From: Lachnoclostridium sp. UBA1308
Lineage (GTDB): Bacteria > Bacillota > Clostridia > Lachnospirales > Lachnospiraceae
Direction of reading: 5' to 3'
DNA length: 64,000 bases
NCBI GenBank assembly: GCA_002307215.1
Contig: DBTU01000030.1
Location: 1-64,000 of the forward strand
Shown here: positions 51,689-60,350 of the stretch, in pieces
How positions within the stretch are numbered: position 1 is the first letter of the stretch
Layout of the letters: the number at the start of each line of letters is the position of its first letter
The notes under the pieces: generated by a model
What the model was told of the DNA's origin: nothing
What the model saw: the letters and a program-made list of their open reading frames with translations, nothing else
Database searches by the model: none
Program-made: the position numbers and the translations under genes

Positions 51689-52045
51689 ATGGCAAGAATT
51701 AAAGGCGGAATGAACGCTAAGAAAAAACATAACAGAGTGTTAAAGCTGGCTAAGGGTTACAAGGGTGCCAGATCAAAACAATATAGAGTAGCAAAACAAT
51801 CAGTAATGAGAGCATTAACTGAGTCTTTCGCCGGCAGAAAGCAGAGAAAGAGACAATTCAGACAGTTGTGGATTGCAAGAATTAACGCTGCAGCAAGAAT
51901 GAACGGCTTATCCTACAGTAAGTTAATGCATGGATTAAAGCTTGCAAATATTGATATCAACAGAAAGATGCTTTCTGAAATGGCTATCAATGATGCACAG
52001 GGCTTTACCTCATTAGCTGATGTTGCAAAATCCAAGTTGGCATAA
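51689..52045 (+). CDS. rplT: 50S ribosomal protein L20
   Basis: 118 residues: MARIKGGMNAKKKHNRVLKL, then GYKGARSKQYRVAKQSVMRA and the conserved LWIARINAAARMNGLSYSKL. It assembles early on 23S rRNA and in Firmicutes represses its own operon by binding the leader. AAGGAGG site. Last gene of the operon. Confidence 0.97.
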   Translation: MARIKGGMNAKKKHNRVLKLAKGYKGARSKQYRVAKQSVMRALTESFAGRKQRKRQFRQLWIARINAAARMNGLSYSKLMHGLKLANIDINRKMLSEMAINDAQGFTSLADVAKSKLA

Positions 52046-52105
52046 TTTATATCATATGGTTGAACTGCCGAAAGTTTGGCAGAAGTATTCCTTATAAACT
52101 CACGG

Positions 52106-52180
52106 AGGCTGTGATACGTAACCTTTATTAGTCATTATCTGATTAATAAAAGATTACGCTGTCACAGCCTGTTTTCTGTT
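52106..52180 (+). terminator. infC operon terminator
   Basis: AGGCTGTGA (52106-52114) with TCACAGCCT (52162-52170), an inner CTTTATTA/TAATAAAAG stem, then GTTTTCTGTTT. A smaller CTGCC/GGCAG hairpin precedes it at ~52066-52083. Confidence 0.85.
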
Positions 52181-52252
52181 TATTAACTTGAATTATATCT
52201 CTATCTTCATGCATATATAATATAGTATAGCAATAATCGGAAGGTATGCAAT

Positions 52253-53962
52253 ATGACAACCGAAGAGCGTGAAAGAATAGTCAGCCAGGATTATGCCGAT
52301 TTAATTATTAATTATAGTGGGGATCAAAGTGTGCTTGACCCGTACAGAAATGATGCAATAAATATCATAAACTTCTTTTATGCAGTTGTTAATGTTCCGG
52401 TCAGCCGGATTAATGATAATACCATTCTTACATTGGGCTATTCTGTAATGCCACTGGCTTACGGATTAATCAGCCAATCAAGCATAGAAGCTTCAGGAAT
52501 TATCCGTCTTCGCAGTCTACCTAATTTTAACCTTCGTGGACAGGGGGTCCTAATCGGGATACTTGATACCGGTATTGAGTATACCAATCCGGTTTTTAAA
52601 TACGCCGATAATACAACAAAAATTGTCTCGATTTGGGATCAGACGATTTTCAGTGACAATTACCCGGCACAATATAATTACGGAACAGAATATTTGAGGG
52701 ATCAGATTAACCAAGCGTTGCAGAGTGAGAATCCGCTCAGTATCGTTCCTTCAACGGATGAAATTGGTCATGGTACAATGTTAGCCGGTATAGCTGCCGG
52801 TAATGAGGTACCCGAGAGCGGTTTTTACGGCGTTGCGCCGGATGCGGAGTTGGTCATTGTGAAATTAAAACAAGCGAAGGATTATCTGAGAAAATTTTAT
52901 ATCATTCCGGAGGATGTACCATGTTATCAAACGAATGACATCCTGTTTGCATATGATTATTTGGTTTCGGTTGCTAACAAACTGAATAGGCCCATAGCAA
53001 TATGCTTTGGTATTGGGACCTCTCAGTACTCCCATGACGGAAGGGGAAAGATCAGCAGTTATTTATCCTTACGAGCAGAGAGTTCAGGACTCGCTATTGT
53101 GATAGCAGCAGGTAATGAAGGGAATGCCAGAAGGCATTATTATGGAACTATCGATCCGGATATTAAGTTCGATCTAGTTGAATTATCGGTGGGGGATAAA
53201 GAGGCAGGTTTCACTATGGAACTATGGGGGAGTACCGGGGATTTGTATTCAATCGATATACAATCCCCGAGCGGTGAATATATCCCCAGAATAGTTCCAT
53301 CACTTGATGAGACAAGATTAATTACCTTTATCTTTGAGCCAACGGTCATTAATATCGATTATCAGTTGATTGAATCCCAAAGTGGGGAGCAACTGATAAT
53401 GATGCGTTTTCATGATCCGGCTCCCGGTATTTGGCGTATCAAGGTATATATAAGTGGGGATCTTCCCGGAGATTTTCATATCTGGCTCCCTATGGGGGAA
53501 TTCATAACCAATAACACTTTCTTCGTGAAATCCGATCCATATACTACAATATTAACACTTGGAAATGCAAGAGTTCCGATTACGGTAACAGCCTATAATA
53601 CGGAGGATGATAGTCTGTATATAAATTCCAGCAGGGGGTATACAAGTATAGGTCTGATCAAGCCTGAGATAGCTGCGCCGGGAGTTAATATCCTAAGTCC
53701 GGGACTCAATAATACATTTGTACAGGTCACTGGTACCAGCGCAGCGGCGGCACATACCGCTGGAGTGGCAGCTATGCTTTTGGAGTGGGCTATTGTAAAG
53801 GGAATTCAACCGGCCCTTAATACAATTGATTTGAAGATTTTCATGATTAGAGGCGCCAGACGTAATGTAAATATAAAATATCCGAACAGGGATTGGGGCT
53901 ATGGGATTCTGGATGTATATAATATATTTGACATACTGCGTATCGGAGAAAATTCTGTATAA
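52253..53962 (+). CDS. Csp-like subtilisin-family (S8) protease, copy 1
   Basis: 569 residues without signal peptide. A short prodomain (~1-90) is followed by the S8 catalytic domain with Asp105 (ILDTGIEYTN), His173 (EIGHGTMLAG) and Ser496 (VTGTSAAAAHTAG). A ~130-residue jellyroll insert lies between ~300 and 430. The Csp trademark GVAPDAELVIVKLKQAK, then FYIIPEDVPCYQTNDILFAY, is present. Clostridial Csp proteases activate the cortex hydrolase SleC on germinant sensing; the triad here is intact. No sleC nearby. The upstream site is a modest GGAAGG. Confidence 0.85.
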   Translation: MTTEERERIVSQDYADLIINYSGDQSVLDPYRNDAINIINFFYAVVNVPVSRINDNTILTLGYSVMPLAYGLISQSSIEASGIIRLRSLPNFNLRGQGVLIGILDTGIEYTNPVFKYADNTTKIVSIWDQTIFSDNYPAQYNYGTEYLRDQINQALQSENPLSIVPSTDEIGHGTMLAGIAAGNEVPESGFYGVAPDAELVIVKLKQAKDYLRKFYIIPEDVPCYQTNDILFAYDYLVSVANKLNRPIAICFGIGTSQYSHDGRGKISSYLSLRAESSGLAIVIAAGNEGNARRHYYGTIDPDIKFDLVELSVGDKEAGFTMELWGSTGDLYSIDIQSPSGEYIPRIVPSLDETRLITFIFEPTVINIDYQLIESQSGEQLIMMRFHDPAPGIWRIKVYISGDLPGDFHIWLPMGEFITNNTFFVKSDPYTTILTLGNARVPITVTAYNTEDDSLYINSSRGYTSIGLIKPEIAAPGVNILSPGLNNTFVQVTGTSAAAAHTAGVAAMLLEWAIVKGIQPALNTIDLKIFMIRGARRNVNIKYPNRDWGYGILDVYNIFDILRIGENSV

Positions 53963-53991
53963 CGAGAGCTATGACGGAGGAGGCAGCGGCT

Positions 53992-55713
53992 ATGACGGAG
54001 GCAGAAAGATATCAGATAACAAGTAATGACTATTTGGATTTAATCATTAGCTACAATCAAAATATAGGGGCCTTTAGTCGTTATCCGAATGCAGTCAATC
54101 AGATTATGAATGACAAATATGCTGTGGTATATATTCAGGAAAATAATTTAACCGGAAGTACATTCAAGCAGTATGGATATACACCACTTCCTGCTTGCTA
54201 TGGGCTCGCTGTTCAAAAAAGCTTCGAAGCTTCCGGGATTCAGCGGCTTCGCAGGCTTCCTAATTTTAATCTGAGAGGGCAGGGGGTTCTGATTGGAATT
54301 GTTGACACCGGAATTGATTATACGAATAAGGTATTTCGTAATGCGGATGGCACAAGCAGAATAATGGCTATCTGGGATCAGACAATTGACAGTCCGAATT
54401 ATCCCCTGCCTTACTTTTATGGAACACAGTATCTTAAGGAAGATATTAATAGAGCCCTAAGTAGTGCAAATCCTCTTGAGGTAGTTCCAAGTACTGATAC
54501 GAACGGTCATGGAACAATGCTTGCAGGGATTGCTGCAGGCTCTGAGGTGCCCGAAAATGATTTCAGTGGTGTAGTACCGGATTCGGAACTAATCGTTGTT
54601 AAGTTAAAGCAGGCGAAACCTATACTTAGGGAATTTTATTTGATTCCTACGAATATGGACTGTTTTCAGGAAAATGATATTATGTGGGGAGTACAGTATC
54701 TTGTCAATATGGCAAGAGCGCTGAAGCGACCAATCGCGATCTGTCTCGGTGTGGCATCCACCCAGGGAGCTCATGACGGTAGAGGAGCCTTAAGTGACCA
54801 GATTGCAATAGCAGCTGATTTTTCCGGGATTGTAATTTCGGTAGCAGGGGGAAATGAAGGTAATGCCGCAGGGCATTTCTACAGTGAGATTAATCCGAGT
54901 ATTGGATTTAGTAATGTAGAACTAAATATCGGGGAGAATGAACCGGGGTTTTCTATGGAACTGTGGGGAACAGCCCCCAATACCTATTCAATCGACATCC
55001 TGTCGCCCTCGGGAGAATATATTCCAAGGATCACAGAAAGCCTGCGCGTTAACCGTGATATTTCATTTGTTTTTGAAAAAACGGAGATATCGGTTGTCTA
55101 TCAGATGGTAGAAACCGCAACCGGTGATCAACTGATATTCTTGCGCTTTCGAGAGCCTGCCCCGGGTATATGGACCTTTAAAGTGTATACAAGGGGAGAT
55201 ATTTCAGGTACCTTCCACATCTGGCTGCCAATCAGTGGCTTTATCGCAGAGGGTACCTATTTTATACAACCGGACCCTTACACAACGATTACTTCACCGG
55301 GTAATGCTCTTGCCCCTATTACGGTCACTGCATACAATCCGGATAATAATACTCTATACCGAAGAGCAAGCAAGGGATACTCGAGGATTAATACAATCAA
55401 ACCGGAATGTGCAGCCCCCGGAGTTAATCTTCCGGCACCAACACTTACCGGAGGGTTTGCCAATATGACCGGAACGAGCGCAGCAGCAGCTCATACGGCA
55501 GGTGTTACAGCCATGATTCTGGAATGGGCAATCGTCAAGGGCAATTATCCGGGGGTGGATTCTATTGAGGTGAAAAAGTTCATCATCAGAAGCGCCAAGA
55601 GGAATACGAATATTTCTTATCCTAACCGTGACTGGGGATATGGAATTCTGGACATCTATAATGTATTTGATATATTGCGAACCAGTGTCCGAAGCAGCTC
55701 CAACGATTATTAA
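53992..55713 (+). CDS. Csp-like subtilisin-family (S8) protease, copy 2
   Basis: 573 residues from MTEAERYQITSNDYLDLIIS with GGAGGAGG upstream. This start, rather than the ATG seven codons earlier, aligns the catalytic Asp and His at 105 and 173 exactly as in copy 1. Ser lies in MTGTSAAAAHTAGVTA. The same prodomain-catalytic-jellyroll layout and extensive similarity show a tandem duplication; 29 bases separate the genes. Copies differ most in the prodomain and insert. Both look catalytically competent, unlike the CspA/CspC pseudoproteases of C. difficile. Confidence 0.85.
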   Translation: MTEAERYQITSNDYLDLIISYNQNIGAFSRYPNAVNQIMNDKYAVVYIQENNLTGSTFKQYGYTPLPACYGLAVQKSFEASGIQRLRRLPNFNLRGQGVLIGIVDTGIDYTNKVFRNADGTSRIMAIWDQTIDSPNYPLPYFYGTQYLKEDINRALSSANPLEVVPSTDTNGHGTMLAGIAAGSEVPENDFSGVVPDSELIVVKLKQAKPILREFYLIPTNMDCFQENDIMWGVQYLVNMARALKRPIAICLGVASTQGAHDGRGALSDQIAIAADFSGIVISVAGGNEGNAAGHFYSEINPSIGFSNVELNIGENEPGFSMELWGTAPNTYSIDILSPSGEYIPRITESLRVNRDISFVFEKTEISVVYQMVETATGDQLIFLRFREPAPGIWTFKVYTRGDISGTFHIWLPISGFIAEGTYFIQPDPYTTITSPGNALAPITVTAYNPDNNTLYRRASKGYSRINTIKPECAAPGVNLPAPTLTGGFANMTGTSAAAAHTAGVTAMILEWAIVKGNYPGVDSIEVKKFIIRSAKRNTNISYPNRDWGYGILDIYNVFDILRTSVRSSSNDY

Positions 55714-55855
55714 TTTGGTTAAAATCAGATTAGAGATGCTAGATACTTATTGCACTATTTGTAAGGTTGAAGTATGATAAAAATGTCAATTATATTTAGT
55801 AAAATGGATGGGAGATGTGTTGAGTGCAGGCACTCACACTTGGAATGGAGAAAAT

Positions 55856-56590
55856 ATGAGAAACAGGATATCTAACGTATTATGGGGTTTGTTTTTTATT
55901 CTAATTGGAGTAGGATTTGCGGGTAATGTATTTTTTGATTGGAATTTCCATCTGTTTTTTGAAGGGTGGTGGACCTTATTTATCATTATTCCATGCTTTA
56001 TCAGTATGGTTCAGAACGGTTTTCGTGCCGCTTCAACGATTGGCTTTATCATAGGTGTACTGCTATTGTCTTATTATTATGTAGATTTAGGCTTCAGCAC
56101 CTGGGAACTCGTGGTACCGGCCATCTTAATCTTCATTGGTCTTAGAATTATGTTTCGTAATTCATTTCATAGAAAGAATTTATATGAGCAGAACGTCAAT
56201 ATGAATGACGGAGGAGCGAATGGTCCTACATATGCAGGGGCAGCAAATGGATCTACATTTACAGGTGGTGCAAGGCAGGATTATAATGCAATATTTAGCA
56301 GTAACCGTATACGCATTACGGATACCTTTATCGGGGCCAGTCTGAATGCAGTGTTTGGTAGTGTCGTGCTGGATTTGAGGGATGCTAAGATTCCCGGTAA
56401 CATAGAAATAAGTGCACAAGCAATCTTTGGTGGCATTGATATTTATGCTCCGGCAGGAGTTAAGGTGAAAATCAATAATGTTCCGATTTTCGGTGGTGTA
56501 AGTAACAGAACAGCGAATAATAACGATCCCAGTGCATCGATTATCTACCTTAATTCGACGTGCATGTTCGGAGGTATTGATATCAAATGA
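55856..56590 (+). CDS. LiaF-like membrane protein with toast-rack C-terminal domain
   Basis: 244 residues from MRNRISNVLWGLFFILIGVG, with GGAG upstream. Three or four membrane segments to ~105 (DUF5668-like), a Gly/Asn-rich linker, and a ~100-residue beta-solenoid domain of the LiaF/cell-wall-active-antibiotic-response type: NAVFGSVVLDLRDAKI, ISAQAIFGGIDIYAPAG, FGGVSNR and FGGIDIK. LiaF restrains the LiaRS stress system in Bacillus, but no histidine kinase or regulator is adjacent. Overlaps the next gene by 4 bases (ATGA), so translation is coupled. Confidence 0.85.
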   Translation: MRNRISNVLWGLFFILIGVGFAGNVFFDWNFHLFFEGWWTLFIIIPCFISMVQNGFRAASTIGFIIGVLLLSYYYVDLGFSTWELVVPAILIFIGLRIMFRNSFHRKNLYEQNVNMNDGGANGPTYAGAANGSTFTGGARQDYNAIFSSNRIRITDTFIGASLNAVFGSVVLDLRDAKIPGNIEISAQAIFGGIDIYAPAGVKVKINNVPIFGGVSNRTANNNDPSASIIYLNSTCMFGGIDIK

Positions 56591-57474
56591 GTAGTGGACA
56601 AAGGTTAATAAAGTATTGTGCAATTGCATTTGCCGTATTTCTCTCAGTGACTATAATTTCAGTAATCGTAAGTGTAATATGTGCGGTTATGGGAATTATT
56701 CCATGGATTGGATTGCATACCGACAAGTGGAGTAATGAGTCAAAGCATACTGAAAAATGGAATAATGAGACGATGGATATCACAAAAAGCTTTGAGAATG
56801 TAGAAAGTCTTGATATCAATAATGTAACCGGTGAGTTAAATATTGTTATAGGCGAGGATTTTATAGTTGAAGCAGAGAATGTTACCAAGAGCTTCAAAGC
56901 TGAGGTTACCTCTGACGGAACACTTACGATAACGGATAATAAGGACGGATTTCACTTTCCTTGGTTTTTCTTCGGCGGTTCTGACAGTCCGAATTCCAAA
57001 GTAACCTTATATCTGCCATCGGATTTTATTGCGGAAGATGCTGACATTGAGACCGGTGCAGGTAATGTAACCATCAAGGGTCTTCAATGTGAGGAGTTAC
57101 AGTTATCAGCCGGAGCCGGCAATATTAACGGCAAGGATATAACAGCCGATAATGTCGACATCGAGGGCGGAGTAGGTCATGTTACTATGGAGTATGTACA
57201 TTTTACGAATGCCGTGATGGAATGCGGTGTCGGCAATCTTGATATCAGTGGAACTCTATTAGGAAAAACGGATATCGATTGTGGAATAGGTGGAGTAGAA
57301 CTCAACATATCAGGTAACTCTGCCGATTATGGTTTTGATATTGAATCCGGCGTCGGTAGTTCCAGACTAAATGGAAAGAAGCTGTCAAGAGATTATAGCT
57401 CCAATATGGGAGCTCCAAATATCATTGAAATAGATGGCGGAGTCGGTAGTGTAAATATTAATATGGAAGAATAA
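56587..57474 (+). CDS. DUF4097 family membrane-anchored protein
   Basis: 295 residues. One N-terminal membrane segment (~12-36; AVFLSVTIISVIVSVICAVM) is followed by an outside right-handed beta-solenoid of DUF4097 type with recurring IETGAGNVTIKG, LSAGAGNINGKD, IEGGVGHVTMEY, MECGVGNLDISG and IESGVGSSRLNG units, about six turns. Translationally coupled to the LiaF-like gene. Probable envelope-stress partner. Its TAA stop lies within the apparent target duplication of the palindromic element that follows. Confidence 0.82.
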   Translation: MSSGQRLIKYCAIAFAVFLSVTIISVIVSVICAVMGIIPWIGLHTDKWSNESKHTEKWNNETMDITKSFENVESLDINNVTGELNIVIGEDFIVEAENVTKSFKAEVTSDGTLTITDNKDGFHFPWFFFGGSDSPNSKVTLYLPSDFIAEDADIETGAGNVTIKGLQCEELQLSAGAGNINGKDITADNVDIEGGVGHVTMEYVHFTNAVMECGVGNLDISGTLLGKTDIDCGIGGVELNISGNSADYGFDIESGVGSSRLNGKKLSRDYSSNMGAPNIIEIDGGVGSVNINMEE

Positions 57475-57475
57475 T

Positions 57476-57595
57476 GTGACTATTCAGTCACTGCGGTTCT
57501 TTCGAACCGTAACACACAAAATATGTTGAAAAGCACATACTTTGGCGCTGAATTTTCTCGAAATCCTGTGGATTTCTCGGGGGTACTGAGTAGTT
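57476..57595. mobile_element. MITE-like element (~120 bp) at the DUF4097 stop codon
   Basis: Imperfect terminal inverted repeats (GACTATTCAGT at the left; ACTGAGTAGTT at the right, reverse complement AACTACTCAGT) are flanked by AGAATAAT at 57468-57475 and 57596-57603, a candidate 8-bp target duplication. Inside are GGTTC-TTTC-GAACC and CGAAATCC/GGATTTC hairpins. No ORF. Different from the element at 20885. Confidence 0.6.
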
Positions 57596-57650
57596 AGAAT
57601 AATATTCTTTTCAGTGTATACTAATTTAAAAATATGGTAGAATATATTGA

Positions 57651-57683
57651 TGGGGACGTTAATCGGTCAGAAGAACGTCCCCA
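57651..57683. repeat. perfect 10-bp inverted repeat
   Basis: TGGGGACGTT (57651-57660) and AACGTCCCCA (57674-57683) in the leader of the carboxypeptidase gene. No T-run. Could be an operator or an RNA hairpin. Confidence 0.5.
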
Positions 57684-57770
57684 CAGTGCCGTTGTCAGGC
57701 AGTAAATACAGGATAGAAAGTCTCAGGCATGTTACGCTAGTATATATGATAAGGAGCCAAGAGTACGGGT

Positions 57771-59018
57771 ATGAAAAAGAGTAGAATACTTGGATTAATC
57801 CTGTTTGTGAATCTTATCATAGCAGGTATGTTTTTGTCTACTGAACTTCTGATACATCAGAGCAGTAAAGCAGATGCAGACACGGAGCAAAATGCAGACA
57901 TAAAACAAAATGCAGACGGACAGGAAGCGGCACAGGATATAACTGCAGCAGTTCCTCAGGTGACCGAGGATACGGTTAGTACAGCGGACGCCTCAGTTGT
58001 GGCGGTGCCGACAGAAGCATTGGAAGAACCTACCGATGATTACCGAATTGAGCAGACAATTGCCGGTTTTGATGAGAATGTAACCCTGGACGATTCCTAT
58101 ACGACATCAGCAGAAGCTGCTGAAATGCCACAGTTGATTTATGATTGTACCCAAATTGATTATAAGAAATATATTCCCAAGATGTTTGATGACGAAGAAC
58201 TAACTGCCGCGCTTGACATCGATAACCCGGATATCAGTATTGATGCAGAGTGCGCCATATTGTTTGATGCAGCTACAAAGCAGGTGTTATATTATAAGAA
58301 CCCTGTTCAGGCGGCATTTTCCGCAAGCACCATAAAGCTTTTGACCTCACTGGTTGCCTTGGACTCCTGTACTGTGGAGGAAGAGGTTACTGTTGGAGAT
58401 GAGATAACACTGATTGCATCAGACTCAACGAAGGCCGGTCTGGTACAAGGAGACATCCTAACCCTCGGCAGTCTTTTAGACGCGATGCTGTTGCCCTCCG
58501 GTAATGATGCTGCATATGCTGTTGCGGCTTATGTGGGAAGGAAATCCTTGGGTGATACGGAGGCGACGAAAGAGGAAGCGGTTACACAGTTCATTCGCCT
58601 TATGAATGAAAAAGCAGAGCAGCTCGGGGTGAAGAATTCCTGCTTTAAGACTCCTGATGGTTATGATGCTATCGGGCAGTATACAACGGCATACGATATG
58701 GGACTGATAGGAATGGCGGCAGCAGCAAATGACAAAATTACCCAAGTGGCCGGTCAAAGTTCAGCAAGAGTTACCTTTGTCAGCGGTAGGGATGTTACAT
58801 GGAATAGTACCAATAAGCTGATTAAGCGTTACAGTGGACAATACTATTCAAAGGCGATTGGTCTAAAGACCGGGACCAGTACCATGGCTGGCAGATGCAT
58901 TGTTGCTGCAGCAAAGATGGAGGGTAAGGAAGTGGTTTGCGTCATACTGGATTCCACATCTGCCGGCAGATGGGAAGATGCTATAAAGTTACTGAAATAC
59001 GGATTGGATGATGAATGA
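57771..59018 (+). CDS. D-alanyl-D-alanine carboxypeptidase (S11, DacA/PBP5-like)
   Basis: 415 residues. An N-terminal signal or anchor (ILGLILFVNLIIAGMFLSTE) and a ~110-residue acidic, Thr/Gln-rich linker precede the S11 domain from ~155. Catalytic motifs: SxxK S186-T-I-K189 (AFSASTIKLLTS), SGN (LLPSGNDAAYAV) and KTG (GLKTGTSTMAG). It trims the terminal D-Ala from peptidoglycan pentapeptides outside the membrane. There is no PBP5 C-terminal beta domain or amphipathic anchor, so the N-terminal helix probably stays as the anchor. AAGGAG lies 14 bases from the ATG. Confidence 0.9.
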   Translation: MKKSRILGLILFVNLIIAGMFLSTELLIHQSSKADADTEQNADIKQNADGQEAAQDITAAVPQVTEDTVSTADASVVAVPTEALEEPTDDYRIEQTIAGFDENVTLDDSYTTSAEAAEMPQLIYDCTQIDYKKYIPKMFDDEELTAALDIDNPDISIDAECAILFDAATKQVLYYKNPVQAAFSASTIKLLTSLVALDSCTVEEEVTVGDEITLIASDSTKAGLVQGDILTLGSLLDAMLLPSGNDAAYAVAAYVGRKSLGDTEATKEEAVTQFIRLMNEKAEQLGVKNSCFKTPDGYDAIGQYTTAYDMGLIGMAAAANDKITQVAGQSSARVTFVSGRDVTWNSTNKLIKRYSGQYYSKAIGLKTGTSTMAGRCIVAAAKMEGKEVVCVILDSTSAGRWEDAIKLLKYGLDDE

Positions 59019-59033
59019 TAGGGGGAGAAGGGA

Positions 59034-59972
59034 ATGGAACAATTTGAGGTAAATCAAGAAGAAAGCTTACTCGCACAGAGGCAAGCTAAGAGAATATTAA
59101 ACAGATCGGGATTGGCTCTGTTTCTCACAGCAGCAGCGGTATTGCTTAGCCAAATGATGATAGAGTTATGGATTAATAGATTTTACCCTTCAGCTGCTGA
59201 GTCTGACTGGTATGTCTGGTGTCTGACTGCGGTCACGATGGTTGGGATAGGCCTTCCGTTATTTTGGCTATTGATGAAAGGGATACCGGATTCACCGAAG
59301 GGTGAAGTGGTAAAGCTTAGTCCATTAAAGATAATTATTCTTTTTTTTATCTGCATTTCAGCGATGTATATTACCAATATACTCAGCGGTGCCTTAACAA
59401 TTGCGATTGCATATCTGAAAGGAGATACGCAGTTGTATAATCCGGTAGCGGAAGCTATGATGAACGGGAATTTCATAATTTCATTAATCTATGCATCCAT
59501 CATAGCACCGATTACAGAAGAACTTATCTTTCGTAAGCTACTACTGGATAAGCTTAGGAGATTTGGAGATGTCCCCGCTATTCTTATGACAGGAATAGCC
59601 TTCGGCCTATTTCATATGAATCTATCCCAAATGTTTTATGCGGCCGTGTTGGGATTTATCTTTGCCTACATTACGATAAAAACGAATACCATTCGATACT
59701 CTATATTGTTACATATCTTGGTTAACTTTCTTGGAACCGGTGTATCCCAGCTTTCAACTATGGATAATTGGATGATTAAAATGGCTGTCGGACAGTGGGT
59801 CATTGCCTCAATAATAGCCGGAATTATATTGTTTGTTTTTCAGATTAAGAAGATTACATTCAAAAAGGCAGATTCTTTGCTGATGAAAAAATCCGCCTTT
59901 ATTTTTAATCCAGGTACAATTCTATATGTTCTTGTGTGCAGTGTGATGATTGTTATAATAACAATATCTTAG
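59034..59972 (+). CDS. CPBP-family intramembrane metalloprotease, second copy
   Basis: 312 residues, eight or so membrane segments. Motifs: APITEELIFRKLLLDK, FGLFHMNLSQMFYAAV and LLHILVNFLG. It starts 15 bases after the carboxypeptidase gene and is likely cotranscribed with it. The segment around motifs 2 and 3 resembles the protein at 47837 (HMN...Q..YAAVLGFI), so the two are paralogues. Its stop overlaps that of the convergent YbjQ gene by 4 bases. Confidence 0.88.
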   Translation: MEQFEVNQEESLLAQRQAKRILNRSGLALFLTAAAVLLSQMMIELWINRFYPSAAESDWYVWCLTAVTMVGIGLPLFWLLMKGIPDSPKGEVVKLSPLKIIILFFICISAMYITNILSGALTIAIAYLKGDTQLYNPVAEAMMNGNFIISLIYASIIAPITEELIFRKLLLDKLRRFGDVPAILMTGIAFGLFHMNLSQMFYAAVLGFIFAYITIKTNTIRYSILLHILVNFLGTGVSQLSTMDNWMIKMAVGQWVIASIIAGIILFVFQIKKITFKKADSLLMKKSAFIFNPGTILYVLVCSVMIVIITIS

Positions 59973-60289
59973 CGATATCGTACGGCAGTTCCGCAGGCCG
60001 TTACCATGAGCATACCATTATTGGTACCGAGAACCTCATAATCAATATCGATTCCAACGACAGCATCGGCACCCATCTGATGGGCTCTTTGTTGCATTTC
60101 CTGCATGGCCTGTTCGCGTGCCCGGATTAATTCTTCCTCATAGGTGCCGGAGCGTCCTCCAAAGAAATTAGATAAGCCTGCGGCGAAGTCCTTCACAAAG
60201 TCTACGCCGGAGACAACCTCTCCAAATACTACTCCAAGATATTCTGTAATCTGTTTTCCTTCCAGAGAAGGTGTGGTCGTAAGAAGCAT
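59969..60289 (-). CDS. YbjQ family (UPF0145) protein
   Basis: 106 residues from MLLTTTPSLEGKQITEYLGV with GGAGGG upstream. The conserved stretches are GVVFGEVVSG and AHQMGADAVVGIDIDYEVLG, ending with a short beta strand. The family forms pentameric rings and is labelled putative heavy-metal binding, without proven function. Monocistronic. Confidence 0.88.
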   Translation of the reverse strand: MLLTTTPSLEGKQITEYLGVVFGEVVSGVDFVKDFAAGLSNFFGGRSGTYEEELIRAREQAMQEMQQRAHQMGADAVVGIDIDYEVLGTNNGMLMVTACGTAVRYR

Positions 60290-60350
60290 AGTACCCTCCA
60301 TTTCTGCGCATAGCGCAAAGTGAAAGATTTAAAATCTTTCACTTATTTAA

